A stretch of 64,000 nucleotides of DNA from Cereibacter azotoformans (GCA_017599285.1 JAGFXX010000001.1:1798001-1862000); one strand, 5' to 3'. Shown: positions 32,636 to 42,192, counted from the stretch's first letter. A program made the numbers and translations. The notes: generated by a model from the sequence alone, not told the origin.

Positions 32636-32876
32636 TCGGCAGCGGGCCAAAAAGGAATACGTCCATGCCCATCGAGGTGAAACCGGCTGTGAGCGCGGGT
32701 TCAAGCATATAGCCCGACAGGCGCGTATCCTTGCCGATCACGACACGATGGCGGTGGTCACCGCGACGAAAGACACGGCCAGCCGCCATGCCGACGCGCA
32801 AGGCGGTTTCCGCCGTCATCGCGCCTTCGTTGGCTTTGCCACGAATACCGTCTGTGCCGAAATATTTGCGCACCAT
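32636..32876 (-). pseudogene. glmM: Truncated phosphoglucosamine mutase
   Basis: About 80 residues of Glm[42 protein letters not shown] and [12 protein letters not shown], ending exactly at the ISCR2 oriIS, after which the frame reads through ISCR2 DNA. The phosphoserine loop and everything after it are missing. The sul2 - truncated glmM - ISCR2 order is the well-known arrangement in resistance islands such as GIsul2 derivatives. Confidence 0.9.
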
Positions 32877-32962
32877 AAGGTCGATTATCCTGTCGTCGGG
32901 TCGCCCTCAAAGGGGACATGCCTGCTGAACCGCGAATATAGAGAAATATCCCGAATGTGCAG

Positions 32963-33778
32963 TTAACGAATTCTTGCGGTTTCTTTCAGCGCCGCCAATA
33001 CCGCCAGCCCGTCGCGCAAGGGGCGCGGCTCGTGTGTGCGGATGAAGTCAGCTCCACCTGCGGCGGCGGCAAGCTCTGCAGCGAGTGTCGCGGCCCCGAC
33101 ATCCCCCGGACCACGGCCTGTGAGCGCGCGCAGAAAGGATTTGCGCGAAACAGACAGAAGCACCGGCAAATCGAAGCGCAGCCGCAATTCATCGAACCGC
33201 GCCAGCACCGAGAGCGAGGTTTCGGGAGCAGCCCCCAGAAAAAACCCCATGCCGGGATCAAGGACAAGGCGGTTGCGTTTGATACCGGCACCCGTCAGCG
33301 CCGCGATGCGCGCGTCAAAGAACGCCGCAATGTGATCCATGATGTCGCCAGCGGGTGCCTCGCGCCGATCTGCCTGCCCGTCTTGCACCGAATGCATAAC
33401 GACGAGTTTGGCAGATGATTTCGCCAATTGCGGATAGAACGCAGCGTCTGGAAAACCGCGAATATCATTGAGATAGGCCACACCACGCGACAAGGCATAG
33501 GCTTGCGTCGCGGGTTGATAACTGTCGAGCGAGACGGGAATGCCATCTGCCTTGAGCGCGTCCAGCACCGGCGCGATACGCGCGATTTCTGTGTCGGACG
33601 AAACAGGCGCGGCGTCGGGATTGCTGGATGCCGGACCGAGGTCGATCACATCTGCCCCCTCGGCCATCAGCTTACGCGCCTGCGCAATGGCTGCGTCTGG
33701 CGCCAGATACCGGCCTCCATCGGAGAAACTGTCCGAGGTTATGTTGACGATGCCGAAAATGATGAGCGATTTATTCAT
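32963..33778 (-). CDS. sul2: Sulfonamide-resistant dihydropteroate synthase Sul2
   Basis: A 271-residue drug-insensitive dihydropteroate synthase that joins p-aminobenzoate to the pterin pyrophosphate while excluding sulfonamides. Pterin and pABA sites: GIVNITSDSFSDGGRY, ADVIDLGPASSNPDAAPVS, YLNDIRGFPD, VLDPGMGFFLG and SVSRKSFLRAL; the protein agrees throughout with Sul2 as I know it. The upstream CGATTATTATTATTATAGA segment is the usual sul2 leader. It is complete and faces leftward, followed by the glmM remnant. Confidence 0.97.
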   Translation of the reverse strand: MNKSLIIFGIVNITSDSFSDGGRYLAPDAAIAQARKLMAEGADVIDLGPASSNPDAAPVSSDTEIARIAPVLDALKADGIPVSLDSYQPATQAYALSRGVAYLNDIRGFPDAAFYPQLAKSSAKLVVMHSVQDGQADRREAPAGDIMDHIAAFFDARIAALTGAGIKRNRLVLDPGMGFFLGAAPETSLSVLARFDELRLRFDLPVLLSVSRKSFLRALTGRGPGDVGAATLAAELAAAAGGADFIRTHEPRPLRDGLAVLAALKETARIR

Positions 33779-34039
33779 GGGGGCTTCTATAATAATAATA
33801 ATCGAGCATGAGTCTCATCCTGCATTCCCCAAGTGGCGTGTCGTTTGAGGTGAAGATCGCCTGTATCCGAGCGCTAGACAAGGATTTTCTGCCGCAAGCG
33901 GCACCTGCGGTCGCGCAGACTGCTGGATCTGGACGGATCAGACCGCGAAGCCGCTGTTTCCTTGCCCAGGGGCGGCGTTTTTCAGCGCAGCGGACAGATC
34001 TGTCCAGCCGCTTTCGTTCAGTTTGAGCGTGGATCGCGA

Positions 34040-35395
34040 TCATGCGCATAGCGGTGGCGCTCGCAATCGGCGGATAGCGGCGAGGATGGCGCGTACCATC
34101 GTGCCGGTGACAGCGACCTCGGCCAGCTGGAAGGTGATGGTGCGGGCGTGACGGACCACACGTGCCCCGATCTTGATCAGCTTCAGTTGCAGGCTGGTCA
34201 ACGACCAGTCGGCCATGGCCTCGGGCAGCTCGATGCAGTGCAAGAAGGTGGCCAGGTTGTACGCCAGGGCGTGCAGTTGCAGCCGCACCTCATTGTCGCG
34301 GAACTTCCGGCACGACAGCCGCGTCCAGCGAAAGGCGTATTTGCCCTCTTTGATGTGCTGCTCGGCGGTGCCGCGCTGGTTGTAGAACCGCACCACCCAG
34401 TCCGGCTCCATCGGCAGGTTGGTGACGATGAAGCCGACACGCGGGAACAGTTCGCCCGGATGCCATTCGATCTTGGCGATCACCCGGCGTTCCTTGTCCC
34501 AGGACGCCGCCTGATACTCGAATTCCTCGAAGAACCGCTTGACCTTGGTCAGTGACGGCCGCCCGACAGGGCGCGTTAGCCGATGCGCGATCTTGTCCTT
34601 GAGGACCGCGTTTGCGGGCAGCCGGATGGCGTAGAAGAACCGCGCTTCTTCCAATCGCTCATAGATCGCCGGGATCGCGTAGGCAGCATCGGCCCGGAAG
34701 AACCTGCCACCAAGGTCGCGCTCCGCGTAGCGCGCAATGACGGGGTCGAGAACATCACGCCAGCCATCGGCGCTGTGGACGTTGCCATGGCGCAGGGCGC
34801 AGCGTTCCAGCATCCCGAACTGGTTGAACAGAAAGTTGGGGTGATAGCAGCTACAGTCGAAATGGCCATTCCAGGCGGACCCTTCCTGGTCGCCATGGGT
34901 CGGGCTGACCGAGCTGTCCATGTCCAGAACGATGTACTTCAGCCCGTTACGGTCATGGAACCGGTCGATCCATTGCCCGTTCAGGTCGGCCAGCGCGGCA
35001 CGGTTCCCGGCCAGAGCCAGCGTCTCGGTCTCGAACCGTCCCATCTGCGATGCCGAGGCCGCTTGTGCATCGACCGCTCTGCCGCCGACAACTTGGCGCA
35101 TGACCGGATCGCAGGCGAGACGGTTGGCGTCGTTGACATCCTCGTATCCGGCCAGCCGCCCAAAGACTGATTGCCGGAACAGGCCGTCGAGCCGATGGAC
35201 CGTGTTCTTGCCAGAGCGAGTATCGCGCAGCGCCGCTGACGCCAAATCGGACAACCCGAGCGCGTCATCAAGCTCGCGCATCACCAGAAGGCCGCCGTCG
35301 GAACTGAGCTGCGTGCCGCGAAATTCCAGCCGCACGCGAGGGTCGAAATCCACCCGATCTGCCCGTTGCAAGCCCGCACCCTCTGGGTGATCCAT
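34040..35395 (-). CDS. IS1380 family transposase
   Basis: A 451-residue DDE transposase of the IS1380 family: FRGTQLSSDGGLLVMRELDD, IVLDMDSSVSPTHGDQEGSAWNGHF with the first Asp, RADAAYAIPAIYERLEEARF with the second, and the C-terminal QRGTAEQHIKEGKYAFRWTR with the Glu. Full length, apparently intact. Candidate element ends, based on CCCAAGT inverted matches, are near 33827 and 35480, but they are short and uncertain. It lies upstream of sul2 in the same orientation and may add promoter activity. Confidence 0.92.
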   Translation of the reverse strand: MDHPEGAGLQRADRVDFDPRVRLEFRGTQLSSDGGLLVMRELDDALGLSDLASAALRDTRSGKNTVHRLDGLFRQSVFGRLAGYEDVNDANRLACDPVMRQVVGGRAVDAQAASASQMGRFETETLALAGNRAALADLNGQWIDRFHDRNGLKYIVLDMDSSVSPTHGDQEGSAWNGHFDCSCYHPNFLFNQFGMLERCALRHGNVHSADGWRDVLDPVIARYAERDLGGRFFRADAAYAIPAIYERLEEARFFYAIRLPANAVLKDKIAHRLTRPVGRPSLTKVKRFFEEFEYQAASWDKERRVIAKIEWHPGELFPRVGFIVTNLPMEPDWVVRFYNQRGTAEQHIKEGKYAFRWTRLSCRKFRDNEVRLQLHALAYNLATFLHCIELPEAMADWSLTSLQLKLIKIGARVVRHARTITFQLAEVAVTGTMVRAILAAIRRLRAPPLCA

Positions 35396-35482
35396 GAAAC
35401 GCGCCCCTCGCAGCCTTCAACACCATGTTTTATATAGGAAATATAATGGTCAGGACAGCGAAATCAGCGCCTTACTTGGGAA

Positions 35483-36910
35483 ATGTGGGTCAAGAGCGTC
35501 GTCGAGAATTACATCGCCCCAATGGCCAGGGTCCTGATTGAAGTCGCAAAGATCCTGCATGATGTTTTCGGAATCATCTACAAAATAGCGTCGGTATTCG
35601 GCGAGGAAAACGCCTACGCCGTAATCGCGTGGGCGCTGACGCTCTTTGCTGTTCTTGGCAAGGTCATCGGCGTGGTCAGGACCCTTGTAGGGTGGATCGG
35701 TGGAGCGATCACGGGCATCAAGGCTGTAATCGGGTGGTTTGCTGGCTGGCAAGCGGCTGCAGCTGCGGCCGCGGCAGCCGCCGGCACTGGTGCTGGGCCA
35801 GGCCCTTTCGCGAGCTGGGCGCTTTCCATCGCGACGATCCGCCAGAAATTTTTGGCATTCAAGACGTGGCTTATGGGGTTCAGCCTCGTCTCGTCTTTCG
35901 CCAGCTGGTTCTCCGGCCTCGTGCCTGCGGTGACGGGTGCGCTATCCACTGTCGGGGCGACATTCGCAGGCTGGTTCGCTGGTCTTATCCCGATCTTGAC
36001 GTCGATCGGAGCTGGCATCGTCGCCGTCCTGACGAGTCCCATCACACTCACAATCGCGGCTATCGCCGTCGCCGTGGCCGGGATCTGGTATTTCTGGGAC
36101 GAGATCGTCGCCGGGGTGACGTGGGCCGGCAAGAAAATCTCGGATGGATTCGGGTGGGCGCTCGATAAAGTCGAGCGGCTGTGGACCGACAGCGTCGAGG
36201 CGATCGGCGACATCGTGTCCGGCCTCTGGAGCACCGTCTACGAAGGCGGAAAAGCGGCGATCTCCGGACTGGGCACATGGCTGTCTGAGACCGCGACCTG
36301 GCTTGCCGGTGGCATCGCCGCTCTGCCCGGCATAGTCGTCGACATGGTCGGATCCGCCCTCTCGGCGGTCACCGACGCTTTCAGCGGCATGCTCGACGGC
36401 GTGGTGAGCGTCTTCACTGGTGCGATCGAGGCGATCACCGGCGTCATCGATGGGATCGCGGACAAAGTGAAGGCCGCCGGCACATGGGTCTCTGACACTC
36501 TGGGCTTCGGTGGTGACGAGGCCTCCACGCCCGCTTTTGCCGGCGGCGGCCGTGTGCGCGGGCCAGGGACCGGCACCAGCGACAGTATCCTCGCGCGGCT
36601 GAGCAACGGCGAATTCGTCTTTAAGGCCGCCGCTGTCCGCAAGTGGGGTGTCGGATTCCTTGACCAGCTCAACCGCGGCATCATGCCGGCCTTCGCGACC
36701 GGCGGACTGGTCTCCATTCCCGCTCCGGTCGGTATTTCCAGCGCCGCTTCTATGCTCGGCGGTGGCGGCGGCCGGCCGGTCCTGCTCCAGCTGCCCGACG
36801 GCTCGACCACTTCGCTGACCGGCGGCGCGGATGCGGTGGCGCAGCTCGAGCGGAGCCTTCGCAGAAGTAGGACCGCATCGATCTGCAGGAAGCCGAGCCA
36901 CTACAGGTGA
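35483..36910 (+). pseudogene. Tail tape measure protein, C-terminal fragment (interrupted)
   Basis: 475 codons resuming with WVKSVVENYIAPMARVLIEV. Contains many membrane-like and Ala/Gly-rich helices (PITLTIAAIAVAVAGIWYFW), and the conserved tape-measure tail AGGGRVRGPGTGTSDSILAR then LSNGEFVFKAAAVRKWG. It joins to 31293 to give the full gene. The ATG at 35483 lies at the junction and has no ribosome-binding site, so independent translation is doubtful. Confidence 0.88.
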
Positions 36911-36913
36911 CAT

Positions 36914-37444
36914 GTGACAGATAGCATTCTCAAGGTCATCACAGAGTACGGGCCCGTCCACTTTCCGCCAGGGTCCGCACGGCAGATCAGGGTCGAGCTT
37001 TCGCAGGTCTATCAAGGCGAACTTCGCCGCACGGTCAACGGCCGCCTTGTGGATCTCACCCGCCCGTCGCTCCGCAAGTGGCGCCTAACGCTGTCAGCAG
37101 ACGGCGTGACGCTGCCGGACCTCTCCGGAGCGTGGCAGGGCGTGCCGGTGACCGTCCATCCGCCGGTGACGTGGTATGCCGCCGTCCCTGCAGGTGTGAC
37201 GTCGTGGGCGCTCGAACGTCCGGCGGTGGCTGGCGCATGGCGCGCAGTGGACGCGGCCACCGGCGCCGCGCTTTCCGGAGTGACGCTGTCTGGCGACGGC
37301 CTGACCGTCACTCTGCCCGCCGGCCATCCTGCGGCGCGCATCGAGTATCAGCCTGCACTGGACTGCCTCATCACCGACATCTCGACGAGTGGTGATGAGT
37401 GGGATGCGGTAGCCGGATGGTCGGCGACTTTCGAAGAGGTGTGA
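36914..37444 (+). CDS. Tail protein (distal tail-like), hypothetical
   Basis: A 176-residue protein starting at GTG 36914, 3 bp after the tape measure. GPVHFPPGSARQIRVELSQV and ISTSGDEWDAVAGWSATFEE at the ends fit a small baseplate or distal tail component. No named family recognised. Confidence 0.6.
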   Translation: MTDSILKVITEYGPVHFPPGSARQIRVELSQVYQGELRRTVNGRLVDLTRPSLRKWRLTLSADGVTLPDLSGAWQGVPVTVHPPVTWYAAVPAGVTSWALERPAVAGAWRAVDAATGAALSGVTLSGDGLTVTLPAGHPAARIEYQPALDCLITDISTSGDEWDAVAGWSATFEEV

Positions 37445-37445
37445 C

Positions 37446-39272
37446 ATGAGCGTCGGGCAAGTCTTCTTCGCATGGGTCGCTGACGGCGAGGCGTTCGATG
37501 CTGGTGTCCATGCACGCGAAGACGAGGATGTCTTCCGTCTCACGATCAGCGAAAGCGAGGGTGAGTTCGCCGTTGCGACGATCGAGATCCGCAATCCGCG
37601 CGCAGGCCTCCTGAGTCCTGCGCGACGGCAGCGGTGCTTCATATCCGCCGAGCTTGATGGGGTCGTGGCTCTTCTCTTCTCGGGTCGAGTGGTCGGACCA
37701 CCGGCAGGCCTCGGCCGAGAGACAATCGAGATTGAGGTCATCGGTCGCCCTGACGACTGGCAAGCCGTGCAGGCCGCATTCGTGGAGCAGCTGAAGCTGG
37801 ATCCGCGCTACCACCCTGCCCTCGTCGCGGAAGAGGACCGGTCAGATCTCACGGCCGTGCTGGAGGGCTACTCGGCGCTTCCGAGGTGGGATCGGGTGAC
37901 CGGCGAGCTGTCGCTTGCGGCTCTGACGAACGAGGGCACGCAGCCTGTCATCGACATGACCGACCACGTCATGGACGACTCGCTCGACGTGACTTTCGGC
38001 GGGTCGCCCGTCACGACCGTTGTCGTGGAGCTCGACCTGACGTGGGAGCAGGTCTGCCCGGTCATGTCGAAGCCGTATTCAGCGCCCCCAGGGCGGCAGG
38101 CCTCCGGCGTCATAGCCCAGGCGCTCGACGGCGGCAGGTGCTCGACGATGACCCCAGATGCATACCAGTCAAGCTGGCCAGCGGCTGGGGCATCACTTGA
38201 CGGCGGGTGGAGCGTCATCGGGTCGTACCTGCGCCGGACCACGTCGTCCATCCCTTACACGAGAATGATCTCGGTGACCGAGGCGGCGCCGTCCGACGTC
38301 AGCTACGCTGGATCAGAATATGCGATCCAATTCCCGATCGTGGCATTCGATGGAGAGCTGCTCCTTGGAGGGGTCTACCGTCAGCCGCGGCGGGAGATCG
38401 TCCGCATCGCCGTGTCATCCGACATTCAGCCGGTGTCGCTCGACACGTCGACTGAAGTGCTTTCACTTTCCGCAGCAGGCGAGGATATCTCGGCATCAAC
38501 GCCGTTCTCCATCACTGGCAGCTACGGCGTTCTTGACGACGAAACAGGCGAAGTCGTGCAGCGATCGGTGACCAGCTCAGTGACGCGAGGCACCCTTGCT
38601 CACCCGCGGCTCGCCATCCAGTCCGAGGCCGAGCCTCTCATCGTGGCGGCCGTCGCACGTGCGGAGGCGCGCCTTCGGACAGCGGCTAGGTGCGTCGACG
38701 TGGAGGTAGAGGTTCCGCTCGAGATCGGCGCCACGCTGACGTCGGCGTCGGTCGTCCGTGTCGTGGATGATCGGATCCCGGGTGGAAGCGTAACCGGGAA
38801 AGTCACGTCGGTCGAGTTGGAGATCTCGGATACCACGATCGCTCGCATCAGCTTCGCCGCCAGCGTCGGCCGGTCGACAGTTGCTTCCGGCGCAGCTGCT
38901 GAAGTCCAAGGCTACGCAGAGCCATACGAACCTCCTGTCGTCACGAATTGCCGGCTATTCGGGACCGGGAGTGGACAGTGGCTGTTCGACGACCTGCGCG
39001 TGCGAAACCAAGCGCCGGCTCAGCGCACGGTTGCCGATGGCGTTAGCGTGACCGCGGAAATCTCCAGGTATGCCGACCTTGGATACACATGGGCGCAGCG
39101 CGTCGACGACCAAGCCGCCGTCACGGCGATCGGAGAGGCGCTTGCCGACGTTCCGACGGAGCTGGTCGCAACGCTCCGGCGACTGGATGCTGTCGACGAG
39201 ACCGTGACCGACGTCGAGTGCATCATGAGCGCCCCGGTGCAGATCGTGCGTGACATCGATCTGGAGGCCTGA
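37446..39272 (+). CDS. Baseplate hub-like tail protein
   Basis: A 608-residue protein starting 1 bp after the previous stop. The N-terminal FRLTISESEGEFAVATIEIR and ALLFSGRVVGPPAGLGRETI are typical of hub proteins (gpD/T4 gp27-like); the rest is beta-rich. Expected position after the tape measure. Probably forms the tail tip ring; detail is inferred. Confidence 0.65.
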   Translation: MSVGQVFFAWVADGEAFDAGVHAREDEDVFRLTISESEGEFAVATIEIRNPRAGLLSPARRQRCFISAELDGVVALLFSGRVVGPPAGLGRETIEIEVIGRPDDWQAVQAAFVEQLKLDPRYHPALVAEEDRSDLTAVLEGYSALPRWDRVTGELSLAALTNEGTQPVIDMTDHVMDDSLDVTFGGSPVTTVVVELDLTWEQVCPVMSKPYSAPPGRQASGVIAQALDGGRCSTMTPDAYQSSWPAAGASLDGGWSVIGSYLRRTTSSIPYTRMISVTEAAPSDVSYAGSEYAIQFPIVAFDGELLLGGVYRQPRREIVRIAVSSDIQPVSLDTSTEVLSLSAAGEDISASTPFSITGSYGVLDDETGEVVQRSVTSSVTRGTLAHPRLAIQSEAEPLIVAAVARAEARLRTAARCVDVEVEVPLEIGATLTSASVVRVVDDRIPGGSVTGKVTSVELEISDTTIARISFAASVGRSTVASGAAAEVQGYAEPYEPPVVTNCRLFGTGSGQWLFDDLRVRNQAPAQRTVADGVSVTAEISRYADLGYTWAQRVDDQAAVTAIGEALADVPTELVATLRRLDAVDETVTDVECIMSAPVQIVRDIDLEA

Positions 39273-39273
39273 G

Positions 39274-40437
39274 ATGCGCGACAAGCTGATCAGGTCCGCC
39301 CAGGCTCCAGTCGAGAAGGCGCGCCGACGGGTGCCGGCCGCGGCCGTGGCGTCGCCGGCATCGTCAATCCGTGGCACTTCAACTGCCGCAGCTCCGGTAG
39401 GCGAGTCCGCCTTTCAGATCGGCCGGCTTGCTGCTGCCACAGGCACGCCCGTTGCGACACATGTCGTCGAGGTCGGTGATACCGGCGGGGATGTCGACCT
39501 CGATACCGCGTCCACCATACTCCTTCGTCCTGACCCTCTTCCTGCGCCGCTGGTCGACCCTTTCGCAGCCGGAAGATCTTCCGTCATCTCCGGGCATATG
39601 GACATGCACCTGACAGCGTCCCGCCCGCGCTCCATGCGCCTGCACGTTGACGCCGGTTCGATGCGTCACCCAATCGGAATGTGCCGCGTGCAACGGATGA
39701 TCCCGACTGCCGGACCGGAATACCTGTCTCCGCTGGCGTGGTGGCGCAGCGTGGGACTGAATGCGTGGTCCACAAGGACTTTTCCGATCATCATGGACTC
39801 AGGATTTTTCGAGCCGTCGTTCTCTGCATACTGGAATTCCAACGACACCGTCGAGCGCATCATCCCGAGCAATTTCGACTGGGCATTCGTCTACTCGGAC
39901 AGGCTGACGGACACTGGCATCTATTTTTATGACATTGTCGGCGGCGAGGCTGTGCTGCGCGCGAGGAGGCCGCTATTTGCCGGGCCCATGCTGCTTGGCA
40001 CGCATTTCGATCTTGTGACGATCTCGAGATCGGAGGCGATGGACCAGATCCGCGCACTCTACGACGCGCCAGCGCAGCTCGACTTCACGGACGACTTCTG
40101 GGCCGGCTCCGTCGCGACACACATCACGCTGCTTGATGCCTTCTACGAAAATTTCGTCGATCTGGACGCCTACTGGGACGATCCAGCGCTAGCCGGCGCG
40201 ATGCGTGGCGGCACTACGACGCTCGTGCTCGAGGATGTCGGTATCCCATACATGACGGACATGGACGTCCACCTCTCGGTCACGTGTAATGGCGCGCCGG
40301 TCGACACGTCAAGCGTGCGGCTCGACATGAGCAGTCACCGCAAGAGCACGACGGGTGCGAGCCGGCGCGCCGGCAGCGCACGGCTCACCTACGGCCTCGA
40401 GCCCGGTGGCAGCTGCGCTCTGAAAAACGGGTGGTGA
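39274..40437 (+). CDS. Hypothetical tail-tip protein
   Basis: A 387-residue protein beginning MRDKLIRSAQAPVEKARRR. The IRSAQAP motif recurs at the start of the gene at 41022. Remaining sequence (GTHFDLVTISRSEAMDQIRA; YDAPAQLDFTDDFWAG) is without a recognised family. Located in the tail-tip/receptor-binding stretch. Confidence 0.6.
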   Translation: MRDKLIRSAQAPVEKARRRVPAAAVASPASSIRGTSTAAAPVGESAFQIGRLAAATGTPVATHVVEVGDTGGDVDLDTASTILLRPDPLPAPLVDPFAAGRSSVISGHMDMHLTASRPRSMRLHVDAGSMRHPIGMCRVQRMIPTAGPEYLSPLAWWRSVGLNAWSTRTFPIIMDSGFFEPSFSAYWNSNDTVERIIPSNFDWAFVYSDRLTDTGIYFYDIVGGEAVLRARRPLFAGPMLLGTHFDLVTISRSEAMDQIRALYDAPAQLDFTDDFWAGSVATHITLLDAFYENFVDLDAYWDDPALAGAMRGGTTTLVLEDVGIPYMTDMDVHLSVTCNGAPVDTSSVRLDMSSHRKSTTGASRRAGSARLTYGLEPGGSCALKNGW

Positions 40438-40438
40438 C

Positions 40439-41014
40439 ATGGCTGACATGACGAAGGCATGGACCGGCTACGTCCGCGGATCGGAGGCTGTCAGCCAGCC
40501 GCGGCGCCGGCCGATGACGGCGTCGACGGAGACGGAGGCGGCACAGAAGGGAGGAGGCGGCCGGGCAGCGCCTCCGCGCGGATCTTCGCCATTCGACGCC
40601 TACGCGCATCCACTTCCTGAGTGGTCGGATGGTGACCAGATTCCGTACGACCCGAACCCGCACGGCGCTGCGATCATCACGCACGCGTCCGGCGATCCAG
40701 TCGACGTCACGGCCGGCGGCGTGATCCAGATCGAGCTTCCCGACGATGCGGTACACGTCATCCCTCTCGCATCCTCAGGATCAGCTGATCACGTCGTGAC
40801 GACGCGCCTGCTGCTCGTGCCTACCGGCCGCACCGGTGGGCATGTGCGGCTGGTCCTGCCGGCGGACGCCGCCGTGGACGCTGATGCGCTGGCAGCTGTC
40901 GGCGGTGTCGCTGGATGGGATGGCGGCGGAGAGCTTATCGCAGAACTCCATTCCGGCCGTTCGATCGCCGTCACGTGGTTCCATACTTCGAACTTCTGGG
41001 TCCTGCACGGATGA
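40439..41014 (+). CDS. Hypothetical tail-tip protein, putative receptor-binding module
   Basis: A 191-residue protein: a low-complexity basic linker (AAQKGGGGRAAPPRGSS) then a beta-domain, HASGDPVDVTAGGVIQIELP followed by DDAVHVIPLASSGSADHVVT. The same pattern, SGSPINIRSARVIAVEI then PLHIVPLIVEDARSGGTRV, appears in the next gene, so the two are paralogous domains. End SIAVTWFHTSNFWVLHG mirrors RVVWREDFDAWHFYAP downstream. Confidence 0.6.
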   Translation: MADMTKAWTGYVRGSEAVSQPRRRPMTASTETEAAQKGGGGRAAPPRGSSPFDAYAHPLPEWSDGDQIPYDPNPHGAAIITHASGDPVDVTAGGVIQIELPDDAVHVIPLASSGSADHVVTTRLLLVPTGRTGGHVRLVLPADAAVDADALAAVGGVAGWDGGGELIAELHSGRSIAVTWFHTSNFWVLHG

Positions 41015-41021
41015 TGATGGA

Positions 41022-41681
41022 ATGACGGCACTCGAGACAGGTATCCGGTCGGCGCAGGCGCCGGCTATCCGCCGTCCGCGCGGCGTATTCGTGGCGCCGG
41101 AGCGAGACAGCTCCGAAATGCTGGTCGGCGGCAGGCCGCGCGCGATCAAGTCGGATCCGCCGTTCGGTCGCCGAACCCGCAGCCGCATGCCTCCGGAGGT
41201 CGAGCTGCAGGATGAGGTGGTATTCATCGGCCACACCTCCGGATCGCCGATCAACATCCGGTCCGCCAGGGTGATCGCGGTCGAGATCTCCGATCCACTG
41301 CACATTGTCCCGCTGATCGTGGAGGACGCCCGCTCCGGCGGCACGCGGGTGCTCGACGTGCAGCTGGTGGTCTATCCGTTGCCAGGATCTGCCTTCCCAG
41401 GCGGCTACTGCATCGCCAACTTTTTCACGCCATTCGGTCATGTCGCACGGGCCGTCGGCACCGGCGGGTGCCTGCCGATCGACCTCTATGACGGCCATGC
41501 CGCCGACGGCCGCGGCTACCCGCGCCGGACGACGCAGAATCTCGACGCGGCTCTCGGATCAGCCAGTGCCGACATGCCTGCCGGGCTCGCCATCCGCGTC
41601 GTGTGGCGCGAAGATTTCGATGCATGGCACTTCTACGCGCCGTCACATGAAGGCCCGTATCTAGGGTCCATGCCAGCTTGA
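41022..41681 (+). CDS. Hypothetical tail-tip protein, paralogue of 40439-41014
   Basis: A 219-residue protein that combines the IRSAQAP N-terminus of the gene at 39274 with the beta-domain of the gene at 40439. Shuffled modules of this kind are usual among receptor-binding proteins. Last gene of the late operon. ATG 41022 selected: GATGATGGA precedes it with weak site. Confidence 0.6.
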   Translation: MTALETGIRSAQAPAIRRPRGVFVAPERDSSEMLVGGRPRAIKSDPPFGRRTRSRMPPEVELQDEVVFIGHTSGSPINIRSARVIAVEISDPLHIVPLIVEDARSGGTRVLDVQLVVYPLPGSAFPGGYCIANFFTPFGHVARAVGTGGCLPIDLYDGHAADGRGYPRRTTQNLDAALGSASADMPAGLAIRVVWREDFDAWHFYAPSHEGPYLGSMPA

Positions 41682-41702
41682 CTCTTCCGTCGTGCGCTCG
41701 TC

Positions 41703-41716
41703 ATATGCGGACATAT
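41703..41716. promoter_or_regulatory. Inverted repeat ATATG-CGGA-CATAT before the repressor
   Basis: A perfect 5-bp dyad with 4-bp spacer 17 bp before the upstream ATG (41734) of the repressor gene; TTGACT stands at about 41679. Possible autoregulatory operator. Confidence 0.35.
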
Positions 41717-41745
41717 TTTTTCGATACTGACGCATGGAGGACGGC

Positions 41746-42192
41746 GTGACGGACGACGTGGAGCACGAAGGAGAGGGCGGCGGGCCGCTTCCTGAATGGG
41801 CTGTCAGGATACAGGAGTTGACCGCGAAAGCTGGCCTGCCGCAGGCGGAATTGGCGCGCAGAGCGGGCATGAGCCGGGACGCCTACAATAGGTATTTCAG
41901 AGGCCTGACCCGGCCGCCAGTCAAGCAACTCATTGTCTTAGCGGAGCTTTTCGGGGTTGCGCCGACAGACATAGACCCGGATCGAGCGGGGCTGGTTGCG
42001 CTCGAAGACGCGTCGCACCGGTCCTACGAAGAGATGGCGGGCGGGCCGCTGTGGCGGAGCCAGCAGCTATACTCGCTGTCGCCACCGTCGTCCGGCGATC
42101 CCCTGAAAGCCCGCCTCAGGGTCGACGCTGATGTGCCGCTCGACGTCGCCATGTCCATCATCGCCATGCTGCAGAAAGACCCGAAGCCGTGA
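41746..42192 (+). CDS. XRE-family transcriptional regulator (candidate prophage repressor)
   Basis: A 148-residue protein with an N-terminal Cro/CI-type helix-turn-helix: LTAKAGLPQAELARRAGMSR, DAYNRYFRGLTRPPVKQLIV. The C-terminal half (EEMAGGPLWRSQQLYSLSPP...DVPLDVAMSIIAMLQKD) may dimerise; no LexA-type protease site is seen. GTG 41746 has GGAGG five bases upstream; ATG 41734 would be leaderless. Its stop overlaps the integrase start (GTGA), tying repressor and integrase expression. Confidence 0.75.
   Translation: MTDDVEHEGEGGGPLPEWAVRIQELTAKAGLPQAELARRAGMSRDAYNRYFRGLTRPPVKQLIVLAELFGVAPTDIDPDRAGLVALEDASHRSYEEMAGGPLWRSQQLYSLSPPSSGDPLKARLRVDADVPLDVAMSIIAMLQKDPKP

Larger units (their letters stand above)
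31294..35482. mobile_element. Composite sul2 resistance insertion in the tape measure gene
   Basis: About 4.19 kb separating the two tape-measure halves: unidentified GC-rich DNA (31294-31930), truncated ISCR2 with oriIS (32054-32635), truncated glmM and sul2 (32636-33778), and an IS1380-family element (to about 35482). The right junction is placed where phage coding resumes. Left and right flanks share CTTGG(G)AAA and TCAAG patterns, but no clean target duplication is seen, so the insertion mechanism is unresolved. Confidence 0.85.

Noticed and set aside
33827..35480. Exact ends and target duplication of the IS1380 element
   Set aside because: CCCAAGT inverted matches were seen near both positions, but they are only 7-10 bp and no flanking duplication was found, so the ends are not asserted.
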